In this document: positions 14,366 through 20,736 of the stretch, piece by piece | Numbering within the stretch: position 1 is the first letter of the stretch | How the letters are laid out: every line of letters starts with the position of its first letter | Origin: Solirubrobacterales bacterium 70-9 | GTDB taxonomy: Bacteria > Actinomycetota > Thermoleophilia > Solirubrobacterales > 70-9 | Direction: 5' to 3' | Assembly: GCA_001898095.1 (NCBI GenBank) | Contig: MKSH01000030.1 | Coordinates: 1 to 20,736 of the forward strand | Length of the DNA: 20,736 nucleotides | Made by a program: the position numbers and the translations under genes | The notes under the pieces: generated by a model | Seen by the model: the letters and a program-made list of their open reading frames with translations, nothing else | What the model was told of the DNA's origin: nothing | Databases searched by the model: none

Positions 14366-15139
14366 TCAGACCGCCCGCTGGTAGGTCCTGAACGCCCGCA
14401 CGGCGAAGACGCCGCAGAGGCAGAGGAAGGCGACCAGGAGGCCGGTCTTGCCCGCGATCGCGCCCCAGGACGGGTCCGGCGTGACCGCGCTGCGCCCGGC
14501 TTCGACAGCCCAGTTCAGCGGGTTGTACTTGACCAGCGACTGCATCCAGTCCGGCATCAGGTCCTTCTGCATGAAGGTCACCGAGATGAAGGAGAGCGGC
14601 AGGAGCAGGAACTGGACCGTCGCGATCAGCGTCTCCTCGCGCCGCACCAGCAGCGCCAGGCCGATCGAGAGGCAGCCGAAGGCGGACCCGAGCAGCACCG
14701 AGACGAGGATCAGGACGGCGACCCCGGGGACGCTGTTGGCGAACGTCGCGCCGACGATCAGCGCCAGGACGACGATGATCAGCGACTGGATCGCGGTGGT
14801 CAGCGCGCTGGAGGCGAGCCGGCCGGAGATCAGCGAGCTGCGCCGCACCGGGCTGACCAGGAAGCGGTCGATGACGCCGCGGTTGATGTCCTCGATCACC
14901 GGCATGCCGGTCCAGCCGGCGCCGAAGAAGGCGGTCATCACGACCACGCCGGGGGCGAGGAACTGGATGTAGTTGGTCGAGCCGAAGCCGGGGATGTCGG
15001 TCACCGACTTGAACAGGGCGCCGAAGAGCAGCAGCCAGATCACCGGCTGGACGAGCGAGACGGCGATCCACCAGGGCTGGCGCCAGAGCGCCATCAGGTG
15101 GCGGACGGTCATGTGCTGGGTGTCGCGCAGGGCCTTCAT
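14366..15139 (-). CDS. ABC-2 type membrane permease (DrrB-like)
   Basis: The 257-residue permease has about six membrane segments, near residues 23-43, 58-78, 106-132, 137-160, 168-188 and 230-250. The middle holds the ABC-2 pattern VIEDINRGVIDRFLVSPVRRSS, a cytoplasmic coupling helix typical of DrrB-type drug or lipid exporters, and YNPLNWAVEAGR lies before the last segment. With the adjacent ATPase it forms an exporter, presumably with two subunits of each. The ATG at 15139 shares a base with the stop of the ATPase gene (TGATG), so translation is coupled. The frame stays open upstream, but that part is a shadow of the ATPase gene. Confidence 0.93.
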   Translation of the reverse strand: MKALRDTQHMTVRHLMALWRQPWWIAVSLVQPVIWLLLFGALFKSVTDIPGFGSTNYIQFLAPGVVVMTAFFGAGWTGMPVIEDINRGVIDRFLVSPVRRSSLISGRLASSALTTAIQSLIIVVLALIVGATFANSVPGVAVLILVSVLLGSAFGCLSIGLALLVRREETLIATVQFLLLPLSFISVTFMQKDLMPDWMQSLVKYNPLNWAVEAGRSAVTPDPSWGAIAGKTGLLVAFLCLCGVFAVRAFRTYQRAV

Positions 15140-16140
15140 CAGTGGTGCACTCCTTTCCGGTGGGCGGGTCGCTCTCGGTCGTTCGCTTCGGCGGCGCCGA
15201 AGGTGCGGCCGGCGAAGCGCAGGTAGACGTCGTCGAGGGAGGGACGGGCGACGGTGACCGAGCCGACCTCGACCGCGGCGCCTTCGAGCGCCGCCAGCAC
15301 GGCCGGGACGGTGCGGGCGCCGTCGGCGGCGCGGGCGTGGACGACGCGCTCGTCGACCAGCACCTCGTCGACCCCGTCGATCCGCTCCAGCGCCGCCCGC
15401 ACCGCGGCCTCGTCGGCGTCGGCGTCGAGCTCGACGTGGATCGCGTCGCCGTTCAGCCCCCGCTTCAGCTCGTCGGGGGAGCCCTCGGCGACGACCCGAC
15501 CCTTGTCGACGATCGCCAGGTGCGCCGCCAGCTGGTCGGCCTCCTCGAGGTAGTGGGTGGTGAGCAGCACGGTCAGCCCCTCGCCCGCGAGCCGCCCGAT
15601 CTCCTCCCACATCTCCGCCCGCACCTCGGGGTCGAGGCCGGTGGTCGGCTCGTCGAGGAAGAGCACCTGCGGTTTGTGGACCAGCGCCTGGGCGACGTCG
15701 AGCCGCCGCCGCATCCCGCCCGAGTACTCGCGCACCAGGCGGTCGCCGGCGTCGGCGAGCCCGAACTGGCCGAGCAGCTCGTCGATCCGTGACTCGAGGC
15801 CCTTGCCGCCCATGCCGAAGACCTGTCCCTGGAGGCGCAGGTTCTCCCGCCCGGTCGCCTCCTGGTCGAGCCCGCCGGCCTGCGAGACGACGCCGATCGA
15901 CTCGCGCACCCGCGCCGGTTCCTCCAACACGCTGAAGCCCGCCACCCGAGCCGAGCCGCCGTCGGGGTGGGCGAGGGTGGTGAGGATCTTCACCGTCGTC
16001 GACTTGCCCGCCCCGTTCGGCCCGAGCAGCCCGAAGACGCTGCCCGCCGGAACCGCGAAGGTGAGGCCGTCGAGCGCCTGCACGTCCTCGCCGTATGCCT
16101 TCTTCAGATCGATCGCCTCGATCGCGTTCGCGCCGTTCAC
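15139..16140 (-). CDS. ABC transporter ATP-binding protein (DrrA-like drug/lipid exporter)
   Basis: All ATPase motifs are intact: Walker A GPNGAGKST at residues 40-48, Q87, signature YSGGM at 139-143, Walker B LFLDE with D163/E164, and the switch His196 in TTHYLEEAD. The wording EPTTGLDPEVR and a C-terminal extension of about 100 residues, ending in RPSLDDVYLRFAGRTF, are features of the DrrA family, which exports anthracyclines and other hydrophobic compounds. The GTG start at 16140 has GAGGAGG five bases upstream. It is the first gene of a two-gene operon divergent from a MarR regulator, which should repress it through the operator at 16177-16200. The substrate is unknown. Confidence 0.95.
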   Translation of the reverse strand: MNGANAIEAIDLKKAYGEDVQALDGLTFAVPAGSVFGLLGPNGAGKSTTVKILTTLAHPDGGSARVAGFSVLEEPARVRESIGVVSQAGGLDQEATGRENLRLQGQVFGMGGKGLESRIDELLGQFGLADAGDRLVREYSGGMRRRLDVAQALVHKPQVLFLDEPTTGLDPEVRAEMWEEIGRLAGEGLTVLLTTHYLEEADQLAAHLAIVDKGRVVAEGSPDELKRGLNGDAIHVELDADADEAAVRAALERIDGVDEVLVDERVVHARAADGARTVPAVLAALEGAAVEVGSVTVARPSLDDVYLRFAGRTFGAAEANDRERPAHRKGVHH

Positions 16141-16145
16141 CCAGC

Positions 16146-16152
16146 CCTCCTC
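16146..16152 (-). promoter_or_regulatory. Strong ribosome binding site of the ABC ATPase gene
   Basis: GAGGAGG on the minus strand is five bases before the GTG at 16140 and decides that start. It contrasts with several neighbouring genes that lack any such site. Confidence 0.75.
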
Positions 16153-16176
16153 GGGGTAGTAGAATTCTCTCGATTC

Positions 16177-16200
16177 TCAAGTATCTTGAAAATCAAGATA
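16177..16200. promoter_or_regulatory. MarR-type operator with overlapping inverted repeats
   Basis: TATCTTGA-AAA-TCAAGATA (16182-16200) is a perfect 8-bp inverted repeat with a three-base spacer. An overlapping TCAAG-TAT-CTTGA (16177-16189) shares its left half, so there are three half-sites in a row. The site is AT-rich in GC-rich DNA and lies between the divergent exporter and MarR genes, six bases before the marR ATG. Binding there would block both promoters. Confidence 0.8.
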
Positions 16201-16205
16201 ACACG

Positions 16206-16688
16206 ATGCCGACCCGCATGAAGAAAAAGACGAAGCGCGAGTTGGTCCATGAGCTGGTGGCGGCGACCCGGGCGAGCCAGGTGGCGACCGACAAAATGGA
16301 CGACGCCGGCAGCCGGGCGCTGGGGGTGAACCGGACCGACGGACGCTGTCTCGACGTGATCCAGCAGACCGGCCGGATCAGCGCGGGGGAGCTGGCCGAG
16401 CGGGCCGGTCTGACCACCGGTTCGGTGACCGCGGTTGTCGATCGACTGGAGGCGAAGGGCTTCGTGCGCCGGGTGGCCGATCCGGAGGACCGCCGCAAGG
16501 TCCTGCTCGAGGTCACCGACGAGATGGAACACCGCGCCCTCGAACTCTGGGGCCCGCTCGCCCACCGCGGGATTCCACAGCTCGAGAAGCTCTCGGTGAG
16601 CGAGATCGAACTGCTGATCCGCTACATGCGCTTCGCCACCGAGCTGAACGAGACCCGCGCGGCGGAGATCCGGGCCGAACTGGAGTAG
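16206..16688 (+). CDS. MarR-family transcriptional regulator
   Basis: The 160-residue protein has the MarR winged-helix layout: a long first helix (LVHELVAATRASQVATDKM), GRCLDVIQQTGRISAGELAERAGLT, the recognition helix TTGSVTAVVDRLEAKGFV, and the wing RRVADPEDRRKVLLEVT. The end is helical and should dimerise. MarR proteins repress efflux genes and release DNA when they bind phenolic or other hydrophobic ligands, or on oxidation. No cysteine-based sensor is obvious; only one Cys is seen, near residue 50. I start it at ATG 16206; ATG 16218 is possible, and upstream in-frame sequence runs through the operator and is not coding. It is divergent from the ABC exporter, which is its likely target. 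Confidence 0.93.
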   Translation: MPTRMKKKTKRELVHELVAATRASQVATDKMDDAGSRALGVNRTDGRCLDVIQQTGRISAGELAERAGLTTGSVTAVVDRLEAKGFVRRVADPEDRRKVLLEVTDEMEHRALELWGPLAHRGIPQLEKLSVSEIELLIRYMRFATELNETRAAEIRAELE

Positions 16689-16740
16689 GGGGAGGGCCGG
16701 GGACGGCGTAGTTCGCGGCCCGGTCGATTGGGGACGGTCG

Positions 16741-16800
16741 CGTCCCGGGCGTCTCGCGGCGGTCCTGGCAGGCTGTGACCGCCCCGAGACGCCCAGGACG
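16741..16800 (+). repeat. Hairpin C: long inverted repeat with conserved loop
   Basis: The 23-base arms (16741-16763 and 16778-16800) pair with two mismatches. The loop CCTGGCAGGCTGTG (16764-16777) differs from the hairpin A loop at one base. The left arm shares GTCCCGGGCGTCTCG with hairpin B. Confidence 0.82.
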
Positions 16801-16980
16801 CGAGGCTTCCGGGGGGAAGTGCGCGGGGTCGGTGCGCTTTGCGGGGGAGACGTCACGCCTCCGCAACGCCGACCCGGGTGCGTTGGGCAGGGGCCTGTCA
16901 CGGAAGGCTCACGTCTCCTCGCCCTCGTCACGGATCTCCGCCGGGACCCGCACGGGACCCGCGCCCTCGCACCTCTCCCC

Positions 16981-17044
16981 GGGACCCGGCCCTCTCGTAG
17001 GCGGTCACAGCCTGCCCGGACCGCCTACGAGAGGGCCGCGTCCC
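16981..17044 (-). repeat. Hairpin D: long inverted repeat, conserved loop in reverse orientation
   Basis: Perfect 18-bp arms (16988-17005 and 17020-17037) are extended by GGGAC/GTCCC (16981-16985 and 17040-17044) around a two-by-two internal loop. The loop CACAGCCTGCCCGG (17006-17019) is the exact reverse complement of loop A. The stem differs from A by one base pair, changed on both sides (A-T to G-C). Confidence 0.85.
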
Positions 17045-17065
17045 TCGCCGTCCCTCGAGCGCGCC

Positions 17066-17719
17066 CTACGCCGCAGGCGGCGGGCGCAGCGTGCCGGGCG
17101 CCTCCGGGTCCGGTTCGACCGGGCGATCCCAGCGCAGCTCGGTCGGCGCCTCTCGCATGCGCAGGATCCGCGCCGGGATGCCGCCGACGACGGCGTTCGC
17201 GGGGACGTCCTTGGTCACCACCGAGTTGGTGCCGATGATCGAGTTGTCGCCGACCCGGACGCCGCGCAGGATGCAGGCGCCGTAGCCGATCCAGACGTTG
17301 GAGCCGACCTCGACGTCGCGCTTGTAGATGCCCTGCTGGCGGATCGGACGCTCGATCTCGACCACGCCGTGATCGAAGTCGATGAACATCGCTCGGTCGG
17401 CGATCACGCACTGCTCGCCGATCCGCACGTGCTGGTAGGCGGAGATCGTGCACTCCTGGCCGAGCACCGACTTGGCGCCGATCTCGACCAGCCCCTCGTG
17501 GCAGCGGATCTTGGTCCGGTCGCCGATCCAGACGAAGCGGCCGAAATCGACCCGCCCGCGCGGTGAGATCTCGATTTCCAGGCCGCGGCCGAAGAAGACG
17601 AAGCCGTCGGTGCGCCAGCGGCGGCCCGCCGAGGTCAGCAGCCGACGCCAGGACCAGCGCCAGGCGAGCCGCCCGTAGCGCCAGTTCAGCATCTTGTGTC
17701 GGGAGAGGAAGCGGAGCAC
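17066..17719 (-). CDS. Hexapeptide-repeat (left-handed beta-helix) acyltransferase
   Basis: The 217-residue protein has imperfect hexapeptide turns from about residue 48 to 190, including VEIGAKSVLGQECTI, VRIGEQCVIADRAMF and VEVGSNVWIGYGACILRGVRVGDNSIIG. It ends with the family's closing block VVTKDVPANAVVGGIPARIL. FIDFDHGVVEIERPIRQQG in the middle carries the catalytic His of WbbJ/WcaF/maltose-type O-acetyltransferases. Such trimeric enzymes transfer an acetyl or similar group from acyl-CoA to a sugar, often on surface polysaccharide. The basic, Trp-rich N-terminus (residues 1-38) is longer than the core requires. The GTG start at 17719 has TAAAGT nine bases upstream and no ribosome binding site; ATG in codon 10 is an alternative. 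It is divergent from the MeaB gene. Confidence 0.92.
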   Translation of the reverse strand: MLRFLSRHKMLNWRYGRLAWRWSWRRLLTSAGRRWRTDGFVFFGRGLEIEISPRGRVDFGRFVWIGDRTKIRCHEGLVEIGAKSVLGQECTISAYQHVRIGEQCVIADRAMFIDFDHGVVEIERPIRQQGIYKRDVEVGSNVWIGYGACILRGVRVGDNSIIGTNSVVTKDVPANAVVGGIPARILRMREAPTELRWDRPVEPDPEAPGTLRPPPAA

Positions 17720-17728
17720 GGCGGGGCA

Positions 17729-17734
17729 ACTTTA
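17729..17734 (-). promoter_or_regulatory. Putative -10 element (leaderless) of the acyltransferase gene
   Basis: TAAAGT on the minus strand is exactly nine bases before the GTG at 17719. It is a strong TANNNT match in GC-rich DNA. Confidence 0.55.
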
Positions 17735-17764
17735 GTGCCGGGTCGGGCAGCCGGACCCAAGGCT

Positions 17765-17770
17765 TAGACT
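17765..17770 (+). promoter_or_regulatory. Putative -10 element (leaderless) of the MeaB gene
   Basis: TAGACT lies exactly nine bases before the GTG at 17780, and no ribosome binding site is present. It faces away from the acyltransferase -10 element about 30 bases to the left. Confidence 0.55.
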
Positions 17771-17779
17771 GGCGACCCC

Positions 17780-18742
17780 GTGCCTGACGTTGCCAAAGAC
17801 GCCCCGCTCGCCGAGCGCCTGATCGCCGGCGACAAGCGTGCCCTGGCGCGCGCGATCACGCTGATCGAGTCCGACGACCCGGCCGGCTGGGATCTCGTCC
17901 GCGAGGTCTACCCGCGCACCGGCAAGGCGCGGATCATCGGCTTCACCGGGCCGCCCGGGGTGGGGAAGTCCACGCTGATCGGCGCCCTGACCGGGGAGAT
18001 GCGCAAAGCGGACCGCGAGGTCGCGGTGCTCTCGATCGATCCCTCCAGCCCGTTCACCCGCGGCGCCCTGCTGGGCGACCGGATCCGCCTCTCCGAGCAC
18101 TTCCTCGACCCCGGCGTCTTCATCCGCTCGATGGCCTCGCGCGGCGCCCTCGGCGGGCTCTCCGAGGCGGCCCTGCAGGTCGCCCTGGTGATGGACGCGG
18201 CGGGCAAAGACGACGTGCTGATCGAGACCGTCGGCGTCGGCCAGGCCGAGATCGACATCGTCGACCACGCCGACACGATCATCCTCGCGCTGATGCCCGG
18301 CTCCGGCGACTCGATCCAGGCGCTGAAGGCCGGGGTGATGGAGATCCCCGACATCATCGTCGTCAACAAGGCCGACCACCCGATGACCGACACGATGGTG
18401 CGCGAGGTGCGCAGCGTGCTGGCGCTCTCCCACGAAGCGGGCGACTGGAAGGTGCCGATCGTCCGCACCGAAGCGATGAACGGGGTGGGCGTCGACAAGC
18501 TGGCCGTGAAGATCGACGAGCATCGCGCCTTCATCGAGGAGAAAGGGACGCTGGCCGAGCGCCGCGCGCGCAACCTGCGCAGCGAGGTGATCGGGATCGC
18601 GGCTTCGCGGATGCGCCGGCAGCTGGAGGCCTGGGCGGCCGAGGACGCGCCGACGGCGGAGCTGCTGGAGCGGGTGGTGCGGCGTGAGCTCGACCCCGCC
18701 ACGGCGGCGAGTGAGCTCCTGGAGCGGCACACCGATGCCTGA
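17780..18742 (+). CDS. meaB: MeaB/ArgK-type G3E GTPase, methylmalonyl-CoA mutase chaperone
   Basis: The 320-residue GTPase has Walker A GPPGVGKST at residues 57-65, the switch DPSSPFTRGALLGDRIR, the ETVGVGQAEIDI block that marks MeaB and human MMAA, and NKAD at 196-199 for guanine recognition. A C-terminal dimerisation arm (residues 255-320) completes the family length. MeaB protects and reloads the B12 cofactor of methylmalonyl-CoA mutase or related mutases, using GTP. No mutase gene lies in this window. The older name ArgK, as an arginine transport kinase, is misleading. The GTG start at 17780 is supported by the TAGACT element nine bases upstream. Its stop overlaps the start of the PRC-barrel-like gene by eight bases, so the two are co-translated. 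Confidence 0.95.
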   Translation: MPDVAKDAPLAERLIAGDKRALARAITLIESDDPAGWDLVREVYPRTGKARIIGFTGPPGVGKSTLIGALTGEMRKADREVAVLSIDPSSPFTRGALLGDRIRLSEHFLDPGVFIRSMASRGALGGLSEAALQVALVMDAAGKDDVLIETVGVGQAEIDIVDHADTIILALMPGSGDSIQALKAGVMEIPDIIVVNKADHPMTDTMVREVRSVLALSHEAGDWKVPIVRTEAMNGVGVDKLAVKIDEHRAFIEEKGTLAERRARNLRSEVIGIAASRMRRQLEAWAAEDAPTAELLERVVRRELDPATAASELLERHTDA

Positions 18743-19142
18743 ACCGCTCGCCCTCGGCGCCGCGATCGGCTGGGTCGGGACCCAGCTGGCGGACCTCGAG
18801 GGCGAGGCGGCGGGCGAGGTGCAGAGCGTCTACATCGACTCGACCTCGCACGAGCCCACCTGGCTGGTGGTGCGGCTGGCCGGGGGGCGGCGGGGACGCG
18901 GCGCCCGCATCGTCGCGGTGCCGGTCGACATGTGCGCGGGGGCTCCCGGGGTGGGGGTCTGGGCGGCCGTGGACTCGGATCGGCTGCGCGGGGCGCCGGT
19001 GGTCGACGCCACCCGGCCGCTCCTGCGCGAGCACGAGCTGGTGATCTGCGAGCACTACGGGATCACCGACGACGTCGGTCGGGCGGCGATCGTCGGCGAC
19101 CTCGCCGAGGGCGCCGTGACGGCGATCCCGCCCCGCAGCTGA
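18735..19142 (+). CDS. PRC-barrel-like domain protein, function unknown
   Basis: The 135-residue protein starts at ATG 18735, eight bases inside the MeaB gene, with GGAG ten bases before it. Residues 8-45 (IGWVGTQLADLEGEAAGEVQSVYID and then WLVVRLA) show the PRC-barrel pattern: a 'distinct from X, G-x-V-D' strand, a DxEGExxGxV turn, and a strand ending in WLVV. A basic Gly/Arg loop follows, then VAVPVDMC and a second region with alternating strands. PRC-barrel domains occur in RimM, in photosynthetic reaction centre H subunits and in many stress proteins, and often bind RNA or protein. No membrane segment or catalytic motif is seen. It may assist MeaB or be merely co-transcribed. Confidence 0.72.
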   Translation: MPEPLALGAAIGWVGTQLADLEGEAAGEVQSVYIDSTSHEPTWLVVRLAGGRRGRGARIVAVPVDMCAGAPGVGVWAAVDSDRLRGAPVVDATRPLLREHELVICEHYGITDDVGRAAIVGDLAEGAVTAIPPRS

Positions 19143-19168
19143 GCCGTATCCGTCACAAACTCGTAAGA

Positions 19169-19184
19169 AAGCCTTGAAAGGCTT
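19169..19184. promoter_or_regulatory. Small hairpin before the DipZ-like gene
   Basis: AAGCCT-TGAA-AGGCTT is a perfect 6-bp stem ending eight bases before the ATG at 19192. Its right arm includes the AAAGG that would act as ribosome binding site, so it could dampen translation or be an operator. It is too short and lacks a T-run, so a terminator is unlikely. Confidence 0.35.
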
Positions 19185-19191
19185 CTGACGC

Positions 19192-20736
19192 ATGCTCCTG
19201 CTGCTCATCTTCGGCTTCGTCGCCGGCGCCGCCACCGCGGTGTCGCCCTGCGTCGTGCCGGTGTTGCCGATCGCGCTCTCGGCCGGGGCGACGGGCGGGC
19301 GGCGCAAACCGCTCGGCGTGGTCGCCGGGCTGGTCGTCTCCTTCACCTTCGCCCTCTTCGCGCTGGTCTACGTGATCGACGCGCTCGGCCTGCCGAACGA
19401 CCTGCTGCGGAACATCGCGATCGTCGTCCTCGCCGGCTTCGGCATCGTCCTCCTGGTCCCAGCGCTGTCGGCCCGGGTGGAGGGCTACGCCTCGCGCTTC
19501 ACCAGCCGGGTCGGGGTGAAGACGGACGGCGGCGACGGCTTCTGGCCCGGGTTCGGGCTGGGCCTCAGCCTCGGCGTCCTCTACGCCCCCTGTGCCGGGC
19601 CGATCCTCGCGGGCGTCCTCACCTTCTCCGCCTCGCAGTCCTTCAACGCGGGCCGGCTCGCGGTGGTGATCGCCTACGCGATCGGCTCGGCGATCGTCCT
19701 CTACCTGATCATGATCGGCGGTCGCAAGCTGGCCGCCCCGCTCGCCCGTCGCAGCGGCGCCTTCCAGATGGCAATGGGGGCGATCATGGTCCTCGTCGCC
19801 TTCGCCATGTGGCAGGGGTACGACACCAAGTTCCAGTCGAACGTCGTCGCCGATCTGCCCGGCTTCCTCACGAATCCCGCCGAAGGGATCGAAAAGAGCT
19901 CTTCGGCCCAGGAAGCGCTGGCCGAAATCCGCAGCGAAGACAGCCACGGGATCGGTCTGAAGGCGCAGGAAATCGAAAACGAAGGTGGCGAATCGGGCGC
20001 CGGCGAAAACGAAGCCGGCGTCCCCACTCGCGAAGGCCATCCGACCGGCACCGGCAACTCCAAGAACGCGCCGACCGAATCGCGCCTCACCGCGCGCGAG
20101 GAAGAAACCGTCCCCCTGAACGACATCGGCGTCGCCCCCGAATTCACCGACACCGAGGACTGGTTCAACACCCCCGGCGACAAGCCACTGACGATGAAAG
20201 GGCTGCGCGGCAAGGTCGTCCTGATCGACTTCTGGACCTACAGCTGCATCAACTGCATCCGCACGCTGCCCTACCTGAACGCCTGGTACAAGCGCTACGC
20301 CAAGGACGGCCTGGTGATCGTCGGCGTCCATACGCCGGAGTTCCCCTTCGAGCGCGAGGCCTCGAACGTCGAAGAAGCGATCAAGACCGACGGGATCCAG
20401 TATCCGGTGGTCCAGGACAACGAAAACGGGACCTGGAACGCCTACGGCAACCTCTACTGGCCGGCCGAGTACTTCGTCGACGCTCGCGGCAACGTGCGCT
20501 ACGCCCACTTCGGCGAGGGCGAGTACGCGACCAAAGAAGAAGTGATCCGCGAGCTCCTGACCGAAGCGGGCCACCCGCCGGGCAAGGAGCGCGCCGGCGC
20601 CCACGGGATGGCCGCCGAACCGACGGTGTCGACGCCGGAGTCCTACCTCGGCTCGGGCCGCGCCGAGGACTTCACCAACGGCTTGATCACCAAAGGGACC
20701 CACCAGTTCACGCTCACCCAGCCGGGGGAAAACGAA
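19192..20736 (+). CDS. DipZ-like CcdA-thioredoxin fusion protein (3' partial)
   Basis: The frame is open from ATG 19192 to the window end (515 residues). Residues 1-225 form a CcdA/DsbD-type membrane domain with paired cysteines C20 (AVSPCVVPVLP) and C134 (LYAPCAGPILAG), which carry electrons across the membrane. A charged linker of about 90 residues follows. Residues 316-450 are a TlpA/AhpC-like thioredoxin domain with the active site SCINC (C352/C355), which should lie outside the membrane. From about residue 475 a further module begins (TPESYLGSGRA), as in mycobacterial DipZ (Rv2874), whose C-terminal part is a carbohydrate-binding-like domain. It should reduce disulfides or sulfenic acids of exported proteins. 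The linker uses GAA for Glu almost throughout. It starts 49 bases after the PRC-barrel-like gene and may be independently transcribed. Confidence 0.92.
   Translation, partial: MLLLLIFGFVAGAATAVSPCVVPVLPIALSAGATGGRRKPLGVVAGLVVSFTFALFALVYVIDALGLPNDLLRNIAIVVLAGFGIVLLVPALSARVEGYASRFTSRVGVKTDGGDGFWPGFGLGLSLGVLYAPCAGPILAGVLTFSASQSFNAGRLAVVIAYAIGSAIVLYLIMIGGRKLAAPLARRSGAFQMAMGAIMVLVAFAMWQGYDTKFQSNVVADLPGFLTNPAEGIEKSSSAQEALAEIRSEDSHGIGLKAQEIENEGGESGAGENEAGVPTREGHPTGTGNSKNAPTESRLTAREEETVPLNDIGVAPEFTDTEDWFNTPGDKPLTMKGLRGKVVLIDFWTYSCINCIRTLPYLNAWYKRYAKDGLVIVGVHTPEFPFEREASNVEEAIKTDGIQYPVVQDNENGTWNAYGNLYWPAEYFVDARGNVRYAHFGEGEYATKEEVIRELLTEAGHPPGKERAGAHGMAAEPTVSTPESYLGSGRAEDFTNGLITKGTHQFTLTQPGENE

Larger units (their letters stand above)
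16696..17060. repeat. Gene-free hairpin island 2 (composite inverted repeat, short copy)
   Basis: This stretch lies between the convergent MarR and acyltransferase genes. It is a shorter copy of island 1 in inverse orientation: hairpin C matches B, hairpin D matches A, and the sequences between them match in at least two blocks. It lacks the counterpart of hairpins E and F. No gene is supported in it. Confidence 0.78.

Noticed and set aside
19153..20703. Long antisense open frame opposite the DipZ-like gene
   Set aside because: The sense strand shows paired membrane cysteines and a SCINC active site. The antisense translation is a repetitive Gly/Val/Asp-rich shadow.

Overview
The window is about 20.7 kb of very GC-rich DNA, gene-dense on both strands. 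The gene set points to an actinobacterium, probably in or near Thermoleophilia/Solirubrobacterales. That placement is inference from a paired ArsA/Get3-type ATPase operon, an Rv3030-Rv3031-Rv3032-like polysaccharide cluster, a DipZ-type CcdA-thioredoxin fusion, an FtsZ with an actinobacterial-style C-terminal peptide, and several promoters placed as expected for leaderless mRNAs. No rRNA, tRNA, CRISPR array, prophage or transposase was seen.

Layout. (1) 1-540: 3' end of an acidic protein of unknown function, converging on an ArsA-type ATPase pair (544-2603, minus). (2) 2696-6882: a plus-strand run of ParA-like ATPase, FtsZ and a gamma-glutamyltransferase-family protein, the first two overlapping and both with long disordered N-terminal extensions. 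A class III nucleotide cyclase follows (6914-8038). (3) 8039-8714: a gene-free island of large hairpins. (4) 8718-13094: a minus-strand methyltransferase, then a plus-strand cluster of methyltransferase, GH57 enzyme and GT4 glycosyltransferase for alpha-glucan or methylated polysaccharide synthesis. (5) 13099-14311: an XRE regulator, a 58-codon VapB-like gene, and a membrane-anchored protein with a possible winged helix. (6) 14366-16688: a DrrAB-like ABC exporter divergent from a MarR regulator across a clear operator. (7) 16696-17060: a shorter, inverted copy of the hairpin island. (8) 17066-20736: a hexapeptide acyltransferase divergent from MeaB, a PRC-barrel-like protein, and a DipZ-like protein cut by the window end.

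The most unusual feature is the pair of gene-free islands. Each lies between convergent genes, and they are inverted, diverged copies of one composite repeat. Each carries two long hairpins in opposite orientations. The stems vary, but the 14-nt loop is conserved, so the two loops within an island are complementary to each other. Island 1 also holds a second inverted hairpin pair with complementary loops. This resembles BIME/REP architecture but matches no family I recognise.

Second in interest is the ParA-FtsZ gene pair, overlapping by 14 bp with matching N-terminal disordered extensions and divergent from the ArsA pair. This suggests a division or positioning module. Third, four genes have a TANNNT -10 hexamer exactly 9 nt before the start codon, and these were used to choose starts.
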